From the NCBI GenBank assembly GCA_030247855.1, contig JAPDRN010000006.1, forward strand, positions 248,001-312,000: a stretch of DNA of 64,000 nt, in the 5' to 3' direction. Positions 1-11,830 of the stretch are shown in pieces. The notes beneath the pieces were generated by a model. That model made no database searches. It saw only the letters and a program-made list of their open reading frames with translations, and was not told the origin of the DNA. Origin of the DNA: Knufia peltigerae (Eukaryota; Ascomycota; Eurotiomycetes; Chaetothyriales; Trichomeriaceae). Numbering within the stretch: position 1 is the first letter of the stretch; each line of letters starts with the position of its first letter. Position numbers and translations under genes: made by a program.

Positions 1-975
1 ACGGGAGTGTTGGACACATAAAGCGTGTGTAGAAAGGTCAGATCCCAGTGGGTTGTAGCAGGAGAAAGCAAGGAGGTTACTTCTGGTTGGTGAGTTCCTG
101 CCCTCCCAGTCATGTACTGCTATGTATCCGTACTGACCGCGAAGGATATGATTGTGTTGTAGGAGTCTGCCCCCTTGGATTGTCATCGAGTACAACAAAT
201 AAAGTCGAGGGAAAAAAAGCCAACCAGTCAATCTATATAGCACAGACAATCCCAAAGGAGAACGCGGTTGATATACAGAACCTAAGAACGACTGTGATGC
301 AATTTTACAATTTTCGACTTTTATTACACAAATGTCTCTCTCTCTCCTTCTACCCACACACGGGACTGGCTATGATACAAATCACCCGCCGGTGACCACC
401 GACGAGCTCCGTTGGGTTTTCGAATAAGGCAAAGAGTGCCTGCCTACTCCCTTCTTTTCCGTCGTCTCATCTCGCTGCCTTCTCATCACCGTCGAGACAT
501 CCACAAACCACGACCACAATCACGACCCAGATCCGAATCCCGCCAAACAAAAATTGATTGACCGTTTCCGTTCCCCCTGTTCCGACCTCGGCCTGTATAT
601 GGAAAAGCTTTTTGGCGTAGATAAAAAAAACACACACAATCTTTCCGAAGAAAGAAAACAATGTTGAGTGGAGTAGTGTGACAAAAATCGCAATGTACAA
701 AGTCTCTTGACAAGTAGGTTTGGTGATGGTAGGTGGGCAGTAACAAGTTCGATCGACAAATCTCTCGCCAACGGTTCCGATGCAATCATTTTGAAGGTCA
801 ACCATCTAGAGCCGAAACTTTTGTCGAGAAAATGTCAACCGTCCTGGTCCTCGCCGAGAGTGTAGCTATGCCAAATGAAATACAGTCGCTAAAACGCAGG
901 AAATTTGGACACAAGTCCCAGGACAAGCGGCAAGTAGCAGTGAGAAAGGCAGCTTCGCGGAGCTTAACGCTGCGC
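1..975. other. 3' flank of hsp60, no gene seen
   Basis: This stretch lies downstream of the hsp60 stop codon. It is rich in short A and CA/CT runs. The open frames present are short, have no recognisable family signature and overlap each other in several frames. I read it as 3' UTR and intergenic DNA and see no RNA gene in it. Confidence 0.6.
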
Positions 976-2788
976 TTAGAAGCCTCCCATACCGCCCATG
1001 CCGCCCATGCCACCGCCCATAGGTGGCATAGGAGGCTTCTCCTCTGGAGCCTCGACGATGGCAACCTCGGTGGTACCAAGCAGCGAAGCGACACCAGAGG
1101 CATCCACCAAAGCAGTGCGGACTACCTTGAGAGGGTCCACAATACCCTTTGACAACATGTCAACATATTGACCAGTGGCAGAGTCGAAGCCCTTGTTGAA
1201 GTCACCACCAAATTCATCCATGAGCTTGCCAACCACGACGCTACCTTCGAGACCGGCGTTTTCGACGATTCTGCGTGCGGGACGGGTGATGGCATTCTTG
1301 ATGATGCTAACACCAAGTTGCTGGTCGAAGTTGCTCGGCTGGACGTCCTTGAGAGCGTTGGCAGCAGCCTTGATGAGAGCAGTGCCACCGCCGGGCAGGA
1401 TACCCTCCTCGACAGCAGCACGGGTGGCGTTGAGAGCATCAACAACACGATCCTTCTTCTCACCAACTTCAACTTCGGAAGCACCGCCGACCTTGATAAC
1501 AGCGACACCGCCAGAAAGCTTGGCCAGACGCTCTTGGAGCTTCTCCTTCTCGTATTCGGAGGTAGTAGGATCAGCCATGACACCACGGATTTGCTCGCAT
1601 CTCTGGGCAATGGAATCCTTGCTTCCTTCACCGTTCAAAATGATTGTGTCCTCCTTGGTGATGGTGATGCTACCGGTGGATCCGAGCATGTCTGGGGTTG
1701 CCTTCTCCAACTTGATGTCAAGCTCATCCGTGAAGACGGTGGCGTTCGTCAAGATACCAATATCACCAAGGATGCTCTTGCGGTTGTCACCAAAGCCTGG
1801 GGCCTTGACAGCAGCCACTTGCAATTGACCTCGGAGCTTGTTCAGGATACAGACTGCCAAAGCCTCACCGTCGATATCTTCAGCGATAATAACGAGAGGT
1901 CGTCGCAGTTGAGTAGAGGCTTCGAGGGCAGGGATGATGTCTTGGACAGCTGAAATCTTCTTCTCAGACAACAGAATCAAAGGCTTCTCGAACTCGATCT
2001 TCTGGGACTTGGTATCGGTGATAAAGTAGGGAGAGGTGAAGCCACGGTCGAAGCGCATGCCTTCGGTGATTTCGAGCTCGTCCTCGATTGTCTTTCCTTC
2101 CTTGACTGTGATGACACCTTCCTTTCCGACCTTCTCCATAGCATTGGAGATGAGGTTGCCAACATGTGTATCACCGTTGGCAGAGATAGTGGCGACCTGG
2201 GCGATTTCGGCGCTTGTGGTGATGTCCTTCTTGTTCTTTTGCAGGAAGTCAACGACTGCTTCAACAGCCGCTTGTGTACCTCTTCTCAGATCCATAGGAT
2301 TGCATCCAGCAGCAACATTCTTCACGGTCTCGGAGAAAATGGAGCTAGCGAGGACTGTTGCGGTTGTGGTGCCGTCACCAGCAACCTCGTTCGTCTTGGA
2401 GGCGACATCTTGGATGAGTCGAGCACCGAGGTTCTCGAATTTGTCTTGGAGAGTGACAGCTTTCGCGACGGTGACACCATCTAGCTCGTAGTTAGCAGAT
2501 GCGTCGACGTTCTCAATGAGCTGGGTGCTTGCCTTTGGTAATCTTTGGTGAGCCGTAGCTTGATTCGATCAACACATTGCGACCCTTGGGACCGAGTGTC
2601 GTCGCGACAGCTTTTGAAAGAGTCTCGACACCTTTCAACAACTGAGCTCGACCTTCCACACCGAATCGGAGCTCTTTGTGAGCGAATCGGAGTTGTTGTA
2701 AACTCTTGCCGGCGGATCTGGAGTATGGAGAGGAGGAAGACAGCGAAGATCGCGCGGCCGAGGACAGAGCGCGCTGCATGATTGACAC
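976..2788 (-). CDS. hsp60: Mitochondrial chaperonin Hsp60
   Basis: Group I chaperonin that folds imported proteins in the mitochondrial matrix with the Hsp10 co-chaperonin. Two exons, 2788-2533 and 2480-976, give 586 residues, the usual fungal Hsp60 length. The N-terminus (MSIMQRALSSAARSS...) is Ser/Arg/Ala-rich like a matrix-targeting presequence. It is followed by the chaperonin start (FAHKELRFGVEGR) and the ATP-site regions (TLGPKGRNV, then DGVTVAKA and AGDGTTTATVLA after the intron). The C-terminus ends in the Gly-Met repeat tail (GGMGGMGGMGGF). The intron is 52 bp and has a GC donor (AAAG|GCAAGC) with a CTAG acceptor; using it restores the conserved KITKDGVTVAKA junction. No convincing heat-shock element array was seen upstream, only loose TTC/GAA units near 2925-2935. 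Identity is very secure. Confidence 0.97.
2481..2532 (-). other. GC-AG intron in hsp60
   Basis: Read on the minus strand, exon 1 ends ACCAAAG and the intron begins GCAAGC rather than GT. It ends CTAG before ATGGTGTCACC. The join gives Asp in the invariant DGVTVAKA motif. No GT donor near this point restores that frame. Confidence 0.85.
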
Positions 2789-3576
2789 AACTGGAGACTA
2801 CCAACACAACAATTGGAGTGAAGGAAATAGAAGACGACAGGCAAGCAACGATGATAAAGGTGAAGAGATGCCGGAAGACGAGAGGTTCATATGCTGGTGT
2901 CGAGCAGCCATAAAATTTTTGGAGATTCGCTTCGAAGGCCCTGGAAACCAGCCTACCACCTTTTGGGTTTAGCGCCTTGGCATCGAGCCTTGTGCCGACA
3001 AGGCCGAGCAACCACCGACAGCTCTTTTATGAAGACGATGGTAATGATGGGATATCCTCTCGAGCTTCTCTCTGTTGTACGCTCACGGTCGGAATCACGA
3101 AGCAAGAAATCATCTTGGATAATGTACAACTCTGTTGTTGTCAATCTATGTTCTTTTTGTGGTTTCAATTTCCTCATAGCACCGCCCTCGTAATTCATCA
3201 TTCCCCAGCTTCGTTCATTTCATCACACATGTCAAATAGAATGGGTATGCAGCCAGCAATTATTCATCTCTTGGAAATCTGGCGAGAGTCTCAACGAAAG
3301 ATCTGTCGGCCGACTTGGTGACTGCTGAAGGGGGAAAAGCTCAAGCAATAGTCATGACACTTCCTTCTTTCCACGGATGAAACTCTGCCCGGACTACACC
3401 ACGCATGCCTCTCCGTCAAAAAGTCCAGATTGTCATCTTCCTCGAAATGACTCCACTGAATTCCCACGCTTCTGTGCAATGCGTAATCACAATTTGTGGA
3501 AGTCAGGTTCGAAGGGTCTACCTCAAATGCAATTAGCTGTCATTCGATGCCGTTATTGACTGGACAATAGTCTTAC
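2789..3576. promoter_or_regulatory. Upstream region of hsp60
   Basis: Intergenic DNA between the hsp60 start codon and the stop codon of the next minus-strand gene. It should hold the hsp60 promoter and 5' UTR. I see no clear TATA box or perfect three-unit heat-shock element. Open frames here have no family support. Confidence 0.45.
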
Positions 3577-5165
3577 CTAGACACTGAAATCCTTGCCAGT
3601 GCTGGCGAATTCGTCCATGTCTTGAGAAAATGCCTCGTTCCAGTGCTCGTTCAAGACCGGACCTGGCTTCTCTTGTGGATCCAAGCTAAAATCATCAAGG
3701 TTGTCAACCTTGAATGTTGCAGCTTCGGCCAAACGGGCCCGAGGTCGATCTTGCTGAGACTCGGACGCAGAAGTAAACGAAGACATTCCAGTGACTACTG
3801 AATCGTTGCGGCTGGTCTGGTAGGACGAGTCAACTGAATATTGACGGAACAGCTCGGGCGCAAATTCCATGGGGCCAGGTCCCAAAGCCAACGGCATATC
3901 AAAGTTTTGCAGGTTCATTTCAGGCTGATTGTAGAGGCTGTTTGGCCTCCACAGAGCTGCGCCGTTGACTGTACCGGGGGGGAAGCTTGTAGCAGGCATA
4001 CTAGCGAACATTCCAGCGACACCGTGCCATCCAGACACTCCGGTCTGTTTTCAAGGTCAGTAAAGCATCCGAAGCGCCGAAAAACTGCAAACGCTTACAA
4101 AGGGGTCGACATTGGGAGCATTGATATTGGCAGCATTATCTCCAAAGATGTTAGAGCCCAGGTGTGGCAAATCATCGTTGACATTAACTGTTGCCATGAT
4201 GTCGATGTCAGAGGGAGCGAGGGTAGGAAAGTCCTGAAACTTGCCCGCGGGCATTGCTGATTCTTCACCAGGATCTGAAGAGTCATCATTACCAGCGACA
4301 GAGTCATCGTCATCTTGATCGACATCGGCATCCATGTCATCAAGCACTGGATCCATCAAGGTATAGTCACGCTTGATGCCTCGAGTACGGCGACTTGGAC
4401 CAGTGGATTGCTCAATGGTGCTGATTGAGCTTTCTCCCGATTCCTCCACCTTCCGTTCCGGAGTTGCTGGCAGATCAACGGCACTTGTGTCCACTTTCTT
4501 GCTCTTGGTTGCACGACGCTTCTTTTTTGGGCTGGCGTCCGAATCATACAAGGTCTCTGGGACAGGATCATCATCTTCTTCGTCGTCGTCGTCATCACTC
4601 ATGTTGCGAGTACGACCGCCAGTACGCATCCGGCCCTTTCCCTGCGGAGTTGGAGATCCATCCTCTTCGACCTTGATGCTAGCTGCTTTTTCGTAGACGG
4701 ATCTGGTGTCGGCATTTGCATTGGGGCTGCCTGTGTAGAGTGGCTCAATGCGGTCGAAGGTGCGTTTGGGAGTAACATTGCCATACACCTTTGATGGTGT
4801 CTTGGTCAGCATACCACGCTTGAGAGCTGGTGGGACAGGTATTTCGAGTTTTGCCATCAAGGTACGAAGTTTCGCGAGATGCTGAACGATCGCTCCTTCG
4901 GTGAAATGAGGACCCATGATTTCAGCAACTCTGCCCCCTGGTTGATTTACCGGTTAGCGTGAATATCGACAGCAAGGTGGGAAGGTCTTACAAGGTATCT
5001 TGATTCCAGCCTCAGCACAAGCGTATTGAACAACAAGCAACACTTCCTTGTCGAGGTCATCTGTAGCAATGTTAAAGATCGGTTGTTGAATGGAAGACAT
5101 CTTCAAGACTCACCAGTCCAGCGAACAAGATTGCGCTTGGTAGCACGGGCACGTCGAGGAGACAT
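3577..5165 (-). CDS. Small Myb/SANT-like nuclear protein with acidic middle
   Basis: Four exons (5165-5114, 5060-4992, 4937-4099, 4044-3577) give 475 residues. The N-terminus is basic (MSPRRARATKRN). Residues ~15-70 form a compact helical domain with conserved Trp and the run GAIVQHLAKLR, the pattern of the short Myb-like domain found in many fungal nuclear proteins. Next come a Pro/Lys segment, a Ser-Asp-Asp acidic run (around 4570-4600), a KKKRR basic patch resembling a nuclear localisation signal, and a second Asp-rich stretch. The C-terminal third is low-complexity. The introns all have GT-AG ends and keep the frame, including the IPWGRVAE junction at 4937. Probably a chromatin or transcription factor; DNA binding is inferred from fold resemblance only. 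The next minus-strand gene upstream encodes a similar domain. Confidence 0.75.
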
Positions 5166-6110
5166 CTTGAATCGGCCACTGAAACCGAGTCACCACCTGT
5201 GTCTTGTCTTGAATGTTAGATCTCTGGTATTGCTATCATCCCAACCAATATTTGTTGACGTTTTCCTTGTGGGTTGGGAGAGTGAAGAAGTTTGGCAGGT
5301 TCACTGGATTCGGAATGATGTTTGAAGAGTCGAGGAAGACGGTGACACGCGATTGGGCAACATGATTCACAGTCGTATCTGGGCGGTTACTGATGCCATG
5401 GACACACGGAGTGAATAAAGAAACCAACTTGTTTGTTGTGTGTTGGGGAGAATCTGAGTGAACGAGGCACTGGTGAAAGACAATGTGATGCTCAGGGACT
5501 TACCTTACAGAAAGATCTGTTGTGAACAGGATTCACACCGATCTGTCCTTGGCTGTGAACGTTTTGATGGAGGTCTGAGTGATGATATTGCGATGGATGA
5601 GATCAAAGTGAGAGAAAGAAAACGATGAGGCTGTGAGAGGGTTGTGGTAAGGGAGATGTGCAGGAGAACCGAATCTGGGAGGAGAAATTATAGGAGGTCA
5701 GTTTGTGTGCACGCCATCACAACAACTTTTCGCCGTACTTCTGATTATTCTGCCATCTCCTTGAACGCGTCGTCACGACGATTTGCAAGACTCTCTTCTC
5801 ATCATGAAGAGGGACGCATTGATTGGTTCTGTATCCTGTTGTCTGTTCACGACATCCAAATTCCTAACAGACGACCTTTTGGAACTTCCTGACCACCATC
5901 ATTGTATCCAAGAGGTGTACTACCTGTAGGTATTCTCGGACCATGGCATTTGATGTATCATTGATCTCGATAGGGGTTCTTTTGTCCTCGAAACATGCTT
6001 CCACTCCGTTTCTTCTCGCTTGATAAACATCGAAAGATTGCCAAACCCACCACCACTAGTTCGATTCTGACAATGCCCGCCGATTTGGCCATTCAAATGA
6101 CGAATCGAAG
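5166..6110. other. Intergenic region, no gene seen
   Basis: About 950 bp between two minus-strand Myb-like genes, holding the promoter of the 3577-5165 gene and the 3' flank of the next. Short frames here have no recognisable domains. Confidence 0.5.
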
Positions 6111-7423
6111 CTATTCCACGACCACAACACCGGATTTTAGGTCACCGTCCTCGGTCTTCACCTTCATGGGAGCTGGCTGGACCTCCTGTGGCTGAGGTGG
6201 AAGTTTGGTCTCGATTTTGGTGGGCTCGCCTTTCACGGTCTTGTCGGCTCCAAGAGTAGGAAGTGGTTGCACACGAATGGGGTAATATTGTCCAATGATC
6301 GGCTTGAAGGCGTTTGGATCTTCGAATGGGCTGCGAGGGCGCGCCTCCTCATGGCAACCAAACAAGCTTGCTTCTTGATAGCCCATGACAACACCTCTGG
6401 GCAGATCAGGCCCGACCACAGCGCTGTCAGGTGGGAAATAACCATGCATCTCTGGCAATTTTGACATCCTATAGTACTCGGCCGTCAATGCTCCCCAGTA
6501 ACCAGGGACAGGAAGAGGTGGCAGGACCCCAGCAGGAGCAGGAGTAGCCGGAGGCGGCGGCATATGCATCGCCCGCTGTTTCATGGGGCTTGGCGCAGCA
6601 GGGTGAGTAGGAACAGATTGAGCAGGAGGCACCTGGACCGTCATGTGCATCGGTTGCCGATTCATGGGACCAGGTGCAGCAGAAGAGCGAACAGGCGGAG
6701 TCGGGGCCGGCATGTGCATTGCTCGTTGATTCGGGGGACCTGGCGCGGCAGAAAAGCGAACAGGAGGAGGAGTTGAATCAGGAGGAACATGGACCGGCGA
6801 CCAACGCCGCATCGCTCGCGGATCGATGGGAGGACCCCGGCCCGTCGGTACACGCAACGTGTCCCATGATCCTCGCTCGACCTTAGGAGTTTGACTCTTC
6901 GGGGATCCTACTCTGGCTATTTCAGGTTTGGCGATGTTTGGAGGGCTCGCCTTCGGTCTATCCCCGAGGTGTACGTTCCTGGTTTGCTTTTTGGCTGACC
7001 TTGCCTCAGGAGCATCATCTGTCGCCTTTCTCTTGTACCAAGCTGATGCCAGTGGAACTTCGTCATCATCATCGTCAGCGTCGTTTGCGGTGTTCTCCAG
7101 GCCTAATCCTTCAGGTGTGCCGAACGCTTTCAAGAGTCTTTCGTAACGCTTGGCCCTGTATCTGTGGTTCAGCTTTCGTGACACCAATATCACATGGAGC
7201 GAATCCTGCTACTCACGATGCTCCCTTGCTAGTGATTCCACACTCTCTTGCCACAGCAGCATGATCGACCTGGCGTTGGTCAGTTGTATGCTTGGTCAAA
7301 AAGTCACAATGTATCCTTGGGACCTACTCTTCCCCCGAATGAATGCCTGCAACACACGATCAAGAAACGAACTTGATCTTCTGGTGTGGCTTTGCGTGTG
7401 TTTCTGGGTGCTTTCGCCGACAT
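6111..7423 (-). CDS. Small Myb-like protein with proline-rich repeat tail
   Basis: Three exons (7423-7328, 7269-7217, 7155-6111) give 397 residues. The ~65-residue N-terminal domain starts MSAKAPRNTRKATPEDQVRF. It continues across both introns into VDHAAVARECGITSKG and AKRYERLLKAFG, the signature of a common fungal Myb-like family. An Asp/Glu run follows, then basic KR patches. The rest is Pro-rich and disordered, with about three imperfect copies of a ~25-residue unit centred on APGP...RAMHM (6545-6790). Near the C-terminus, VKGE and VKTE fit the sumoylation consensus (hydrophobic-Lys-x-Glu). Both introns were placed so that the family signature is continuous. Likely nuclear; the target is unknown. 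It shares domain layout and exon phase style with the gene just downstream. Confidence 0.75.
6545..6790 (-). repeat. Imperfect in-frame tandem repeat (APGP...RAMHM units)
   Basis: Three diverged copies of roughly 72-78 bp encode Pro/Ala-rich units with the sub-motifs SAAPGP and RAMHM (once QPMHM). The repeat lies inside the proline-rich tail of the Myb-like protein. Confidence 0.7.
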
Positions 7424-8589
7424 GATTGCAGGATCTGGGTCCGACAGTCTATGAGGAGCTAAGAAGTGTCGACGACGACTTTGGCCTGGATGATGGGGGT
7501 CCTGTGGCAGTTGCAGAAGGTGAGAACTGTGAGATGACACTTGGAATCTTATGTTTGGAAAAGACGTCTCAACTAAAATAGCCCTCTCAGAACTGTCAAT
7601 CGCTGGACTCTAACAGTTGTCTTGTTATTTTCTTTGATGAGATGGATTTGTGTGGACTTACACTCCTTTGATCAATGGGGTCTCTGAGCAAACTTACAGG
7701 TTGCAACAACGTCTTTCTTGCTTTGAGGCCCTTCATTCATTTCAGTACAAAGGGAAGCAATCGTCAACGACGTCCAGGAGATACCGACACTATTTCGTTC
7801 CCAAGAAAATAGATGGAGCTCGTGATTAATGAAAGAGCGGGAAAGATGATAATTTGAGTTGAGTTGAGTTGAATTGCAAAATGTTCATAGTGTTTTGTCG
7901 GTTTTTTAAAACGACAGTGTGGCACATTCAGGAAACCTCTCGGCGTGCGCAAAGAACTTCTCAACTCTCGGTATCCGCAGGTACTTGAAGACTGTCCCTT
8001 TGAGTAGCTAATCATTCTAGATAAGCCAAAGAACTCCCTGTTGTCCCATGCCACTCTTGCGTGGATTATGCTTGAGCATGCTTCTTTCGGCAGACGTCTA
8101 GCCTCAAACTATCAAGAAAACGAGGTAGGATGGACAACGGAAGATGGTGTGATTGAAATACTTGTGAGTACAGTCTAGTCATGCAGATGCATCGTCAATT
8201 TCATTGTCTTTTATACATCCTACAGTCATACCATAGGTTCTAGAAGAACATGAATGGGGAGTTGACAAGGCTGTGATACAAGGATTGTGGTCACGTGGCA
8301 GAGACTGCCAATCACATCTGTGGTCAATGCTTCGTTGGAGGCTATGATTTCAGCCAAGGACTATCTGCAGTTGACAGGGCTATGAACAATCCGAATCACT
8401 GGAAGGAATCAACTGTCGCTCCTGAGCCCCTGACTACGCCTATATCGCCTTATGTACATGCTGCCATTCGGTCTTTTCTGCGGACCATTTACAACCGACA
8501 TTTTCTCCATTTTCTGGAATTCAAGAGTGACAACTATTGTGAGAGAGAATGCAGGTATTATAAATTGTGCATTGAATCTAGAGCCTCGT
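7424..8589. other. Intergenic region, no gene seen
   Basis: About 1.2 kb upstream of the Myb-like gene and downstream of the DHA1 transporter. It includes a tandem TTGAG/TTGAA run near 7856-7874. Open frames are short and lack domains. Confidence 0.5.
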
Positions 8590-10109
8590 TCATACACTTG
8601 TCTCATACTTTGTCTTCGCACGGAGAAGATCTCCATATCGCCAAAACAGCCAAGGTATAGGAGCCATAGCTAGAGTACAAAACCCGAGTAACGTGGTGGC
8701 CCAGCCAACTCCTAGTGTTTTGAAGAGTTGGAGGGCGAATAGCGGAAACGCGGCTGACAACCCATATCGTGACAGCATCGCAGCTCCAGCTGCCGAGGCA
8801 CCGTAGAGAGGTCCATAAGCATCGACCATGAACAAATTCACGGACGAGTAAATCATCACAGTTGCCATTATCGTCAACCCCTGAAAAACGATCGGGACCA
8901 TCCAATGAATCGTTGGTCGTGACGTCCAAGCAAAGATAAACAAAAAGGTTGGCAGGGTGAAGGACGCAATTATACTCGGATACAGTCTGTACTCGGGAGG
9001 AAATACCTCGGTGTCAGAGTGACTTGCTCGAAAGCTCCTGAGGCGTGGCTGGTAGAGGTATAGGTCGACTACGATAAGAGGGCCAGGTGCGAATGCAGTT
9101 CCGACCATCAAACCAAGGAAAGACAGAGATTGTCCCGTCAAGTCGAAGCCGTAGTAGTGCTGAAAGACCCACGGTGAGGCAACCACGAAGGTGTACATGA
9201 GACCGAAAAGGAACCCGTTGTACAGGCATACCAAAGTCACAATGGGCTCGGTGATGACCATGTGAATTGGTCGAAAGAACAAGGCCGTCAAAAAGTGTTT
9301 GACGGTGGCGAGGATGGAATTCTTCTGTTGAGGCATCACCTGGTGCACATTCAACCTGCGAGCTCGTCGTTGCAGTATGGTCTTCTTGTACGTCTCTTTG
9401 GTGAACAGGATTGGAATATAAAAGGCGGCAATGAAGAATAGCGTGACCCACTGCGTCCAGCGCCAGTCTTTCTTCTCAACGAGAAGTCCACCCAGAAGAG
9501 GCCTGAGACTAATGTTAGAAAGTGCCCGGGATGAGTCCCGCTCGAATATACGTACCCGAAGACAGCCCCAAAGAACGGGATCGAATAGTAGAAAGCCAGA
9601 GATACGGCTCGATATCGTCCTGCAGTGTAGTCGACGATGGTCGCCGAAGCACAACTGATCGCAGGTGAAGCAAAGACGCCGGCAAAGAAACGGCAGATTA
9701 TGAGGGATGCTATGTTCTGTGAGAACCCAGCACCAAGTGTGAAAAGAGCAAAGAGGGGCGTCGTGGTCAGGAAGACGGCTTTGCGCCCAAACGTCTCGCT
9801 CATGGGACTTCCTGCCAAAGGGCCGAATGCTAATCCACACGAGTACAGTGACAACGGTAGTAATGCCACCTCATCGGAGACGCCAAAGGCACTCGATACT
9901 TGCTCATGGCCCGGACTGTAGACCGAGGCGGCAAGGGTACTGACGAAAGCCAGGAACGTCACGGCAATCGTCGAACATGTTCGCCTTCTCAGAGAAAAGT
10001 TGCGAGGGTTGTCTGGATCGTCCGGTCCATCCCAGTCGGTCACGGTTGTGAGGGTATTTTGAAGCTCAACTGTATCTCCTCGTGCCTCCTCATCGCGCAT
10101 GTCGAACAC
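8590..10109 (-). CDS. DHA1-family MFS drug/polyamine-type transporter
   Basis: Two exons (10109-9556 and 9502-8590) give 488 residues. The cytosolic N-terminus carries the family lead-in WDGPDDPDNPRNFS. Twelve hydrophobic segments follow with a central hydrophilic loop (KETYKKTILQRRARR...). The GSPMSETFGRKAVF stretch after TM2 is the MFS motif A region, and the later PPEYRLYPSI stretch is typical of DHA1 proteins of the Tpo/Flr1 type. The 53-bp intron (donor GTACGT) joins FGAVFG to PLLGGLLV. Likely plasma-membrane proton antiporter for small organic compounds. The substrate cannot be read from sequence. Confidence 0.88.
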
Positions 10110-10725
10110 CAGTTGCGCCAGAAGAGGTCATTCATTTCCTGGGTCAGGATGTGAAAATGGGAATGTCATCGATTTAAGAGAGAGCAAACAACACAATGAT
10201 CATCCCCCGCAAAGCCGGCTATCGGCACAACTACCGACCTCTGCAGCGTAGACTGTGGATCATCCCGTGGAATGAGTGTGTGCTCGTTCGAGAGGGCAAT
10301 GTTGATCGAATACAGGCACGTACGACATTACAATGCGAGGCAGAGCGCTACACGACCGGCCGAAGAGGTCGCCGTTATGCTCCCAAACAGCAAACAAGCC
10401 TCGCTGTGCGAAGTCAAGATGGGTGGGAGAGAGCCGGAAAAATGTTATTGCGAAGAGTTTCAACTGAACGAATACTCGTAAACCAATACGAGTACGAGGA
10501 CAAATACCGTGGCGTAGGGAGAGCCTTAGCCTTATTGGGGTTCGACGTCATTCTCAGTCGATTCGATGCCGTTAGTTTTAGATACTGTAGATATATTCCT
10601 CGCACCACCTGCGCAGTTCCAATAGACCCGATTGACAATCTGGACATCAGCAACAGAGCAACCCGCTTGCTCATTGCGGAAACACTCACAACCAGACTAT
10701 CACCAGCTATGCTTTCTCCGCCTAG
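10110..10725. promoter_or_regulatory. Divergent promoter region, transporter / 10726 gene
   Basis: 616 bp between two divergently transcribed genes. A 177-codon open frame (10196-10729) crosses it but has no family features and runs into the next start codon, so I treat it as chance. Confidence 0.45.
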
Positions 10726-11830
10726 ATGACCTCCAGGTTAATGCGCAAGCTTCCGAAAGCCACAACCCGTCCATCAGCTGCCTCATGGACCGGTAGACCT
10801 TCATCTACATTACCTGGTCGGCGCCGGCACAAGTCTACCTCAGCTGGCAATAGTTCTCCGCGTCAGATCCTACCCAAGAGACATCTGGCACAAGTCAGGC
10901 CAGAACCACTGTCAGAACTGTGGTTTACTGCTTCTTCACCGCGCTTCGGCCCTGCGGATGAACTGCTTGGACCCCCACCGCCGGGGAAGGACAATGACCA
11001 CCAACCGCCGGACAAGCGACTGCTGAAACTGGGCAAAAGTGAGATTTCCCTTCCAAGCAGGACTTGCAAAGTGAACAAAAGTCTAACCAAAGATGATAGC
11101 ACTACGACGACTGTCTCCTCTCCTGCCCGACATCCTCACGAAACCACTCCCTCAAGAGATCCTCTCCCCGGACGTAACACTCCACCTCTTCCCCTCGACG
11201 CACCCCCATCTCCCGGCCGTCAAGGGCAAGGTCGCGTACCGAGCCGCGCTATGGACTTCCCCGGTCGCCTGGGGATGTGTACCCATCGTCGGAAACGTGA
11301 AGCTGAAGATCATCTCGGAAAAGATTGTCCGGACAGGGTACACATACGCCATACCACAAGGCGACGATGACCCCGCGGACCTCAGCGCAGAAAAGCTGGT
11401 CGTGCGCTGGAAGACCGAACCCAAACAGAACGGCCACACCGCCGCGGCAGCCTCAGACCTCTCGGCGTCGTCGGCCGCGCAAGGCAACGAAACCTCCAAC
11501 GGCGGCGTCAACAGAGGGCTGTCGAAATTGCTGGGTGGCGACAAGCCCATTTTCAACCTCAGCAACGACGACGACTTTGCCGGCCTGTTCATCTTCACGT
11601 TCGACTCCGAGGGTCGCATAGCGAGCCACACCATCGAGCACGCGGACGAGGACAGCAGCTTCGACAAGACGAGCAAGGTGGTGACCCTCACCGACTGGCT
11701 GTTGGGCAAGGCCAGGTGGAACCGGGCCAAGGAGAAGGAGGAGGATCTCGTGCCAGGTCTGGCGATGCGAGTGTGCAGGGAAGAGTGGGACCTGGGAAGG
11801 AGACTTGGCCAAGGAAACGGCCACAGGTGA
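10726..11830 (+). CDS. Conserved fungal protein, NTF2-like/DUF2358-like, probably mitochondrial
   Basis: Two exons (10726-11038, 11100-11830) give 347 residues. The N-terminus is Arg/Ser/Thr-rich with almost no acidic residues for ~60 residues, as in mitochondrial presequences. A conserved block follows (RPEPLSELWFTASSPRFGP, then PPPPGKDNDHQPPD). The C-terminal two-thirds (LPQEILSPDVTLHLFPSTHP, VKGKVAYRAALW, KLVVRWKT, DDFAGLFIFTFDSEG, HTIEHADED) has the order of motifs of DUF2358/NTF2-like proteins. The intron was set to end at ATAG|CACTACG because this keeps LGKTLRRL continuous; the alternative ATG at 11093 would truncate the protein. An in-frame stop precedes 10726. I know of no assigned function; the NTF2-like label is an inference from pattern only. 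Confidence 0.75.

Noticed and set aside
48..395. 115-codon plus-strand frame at the left edge
   Set aside because: No family features and adjacent to the hsp60 3' end; composition looks random.
467..805. Overlapping minus-strand frames downstream of hsp60
   Set aside because: Three frames overlap in the same stretch and none has a domain. Most likely hsp60 3' UTR.
1168..1953. 261-codon frame antisense to hsp60
   Set aside because: Shadow of a highly conserved coding gene with biased codons.
2921..2940. Possible heat-shock element upstream of hsp60
   Set aside because: TTC and GAA units are present but not in regular alternating 5-bp spacing.
10196..10729. 177-codon plus-strand frame between transporter and the 10726 gene
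   Set aside because: Runs into the next start codon and lacks any conserved pattern; probably 5' leader sequence.
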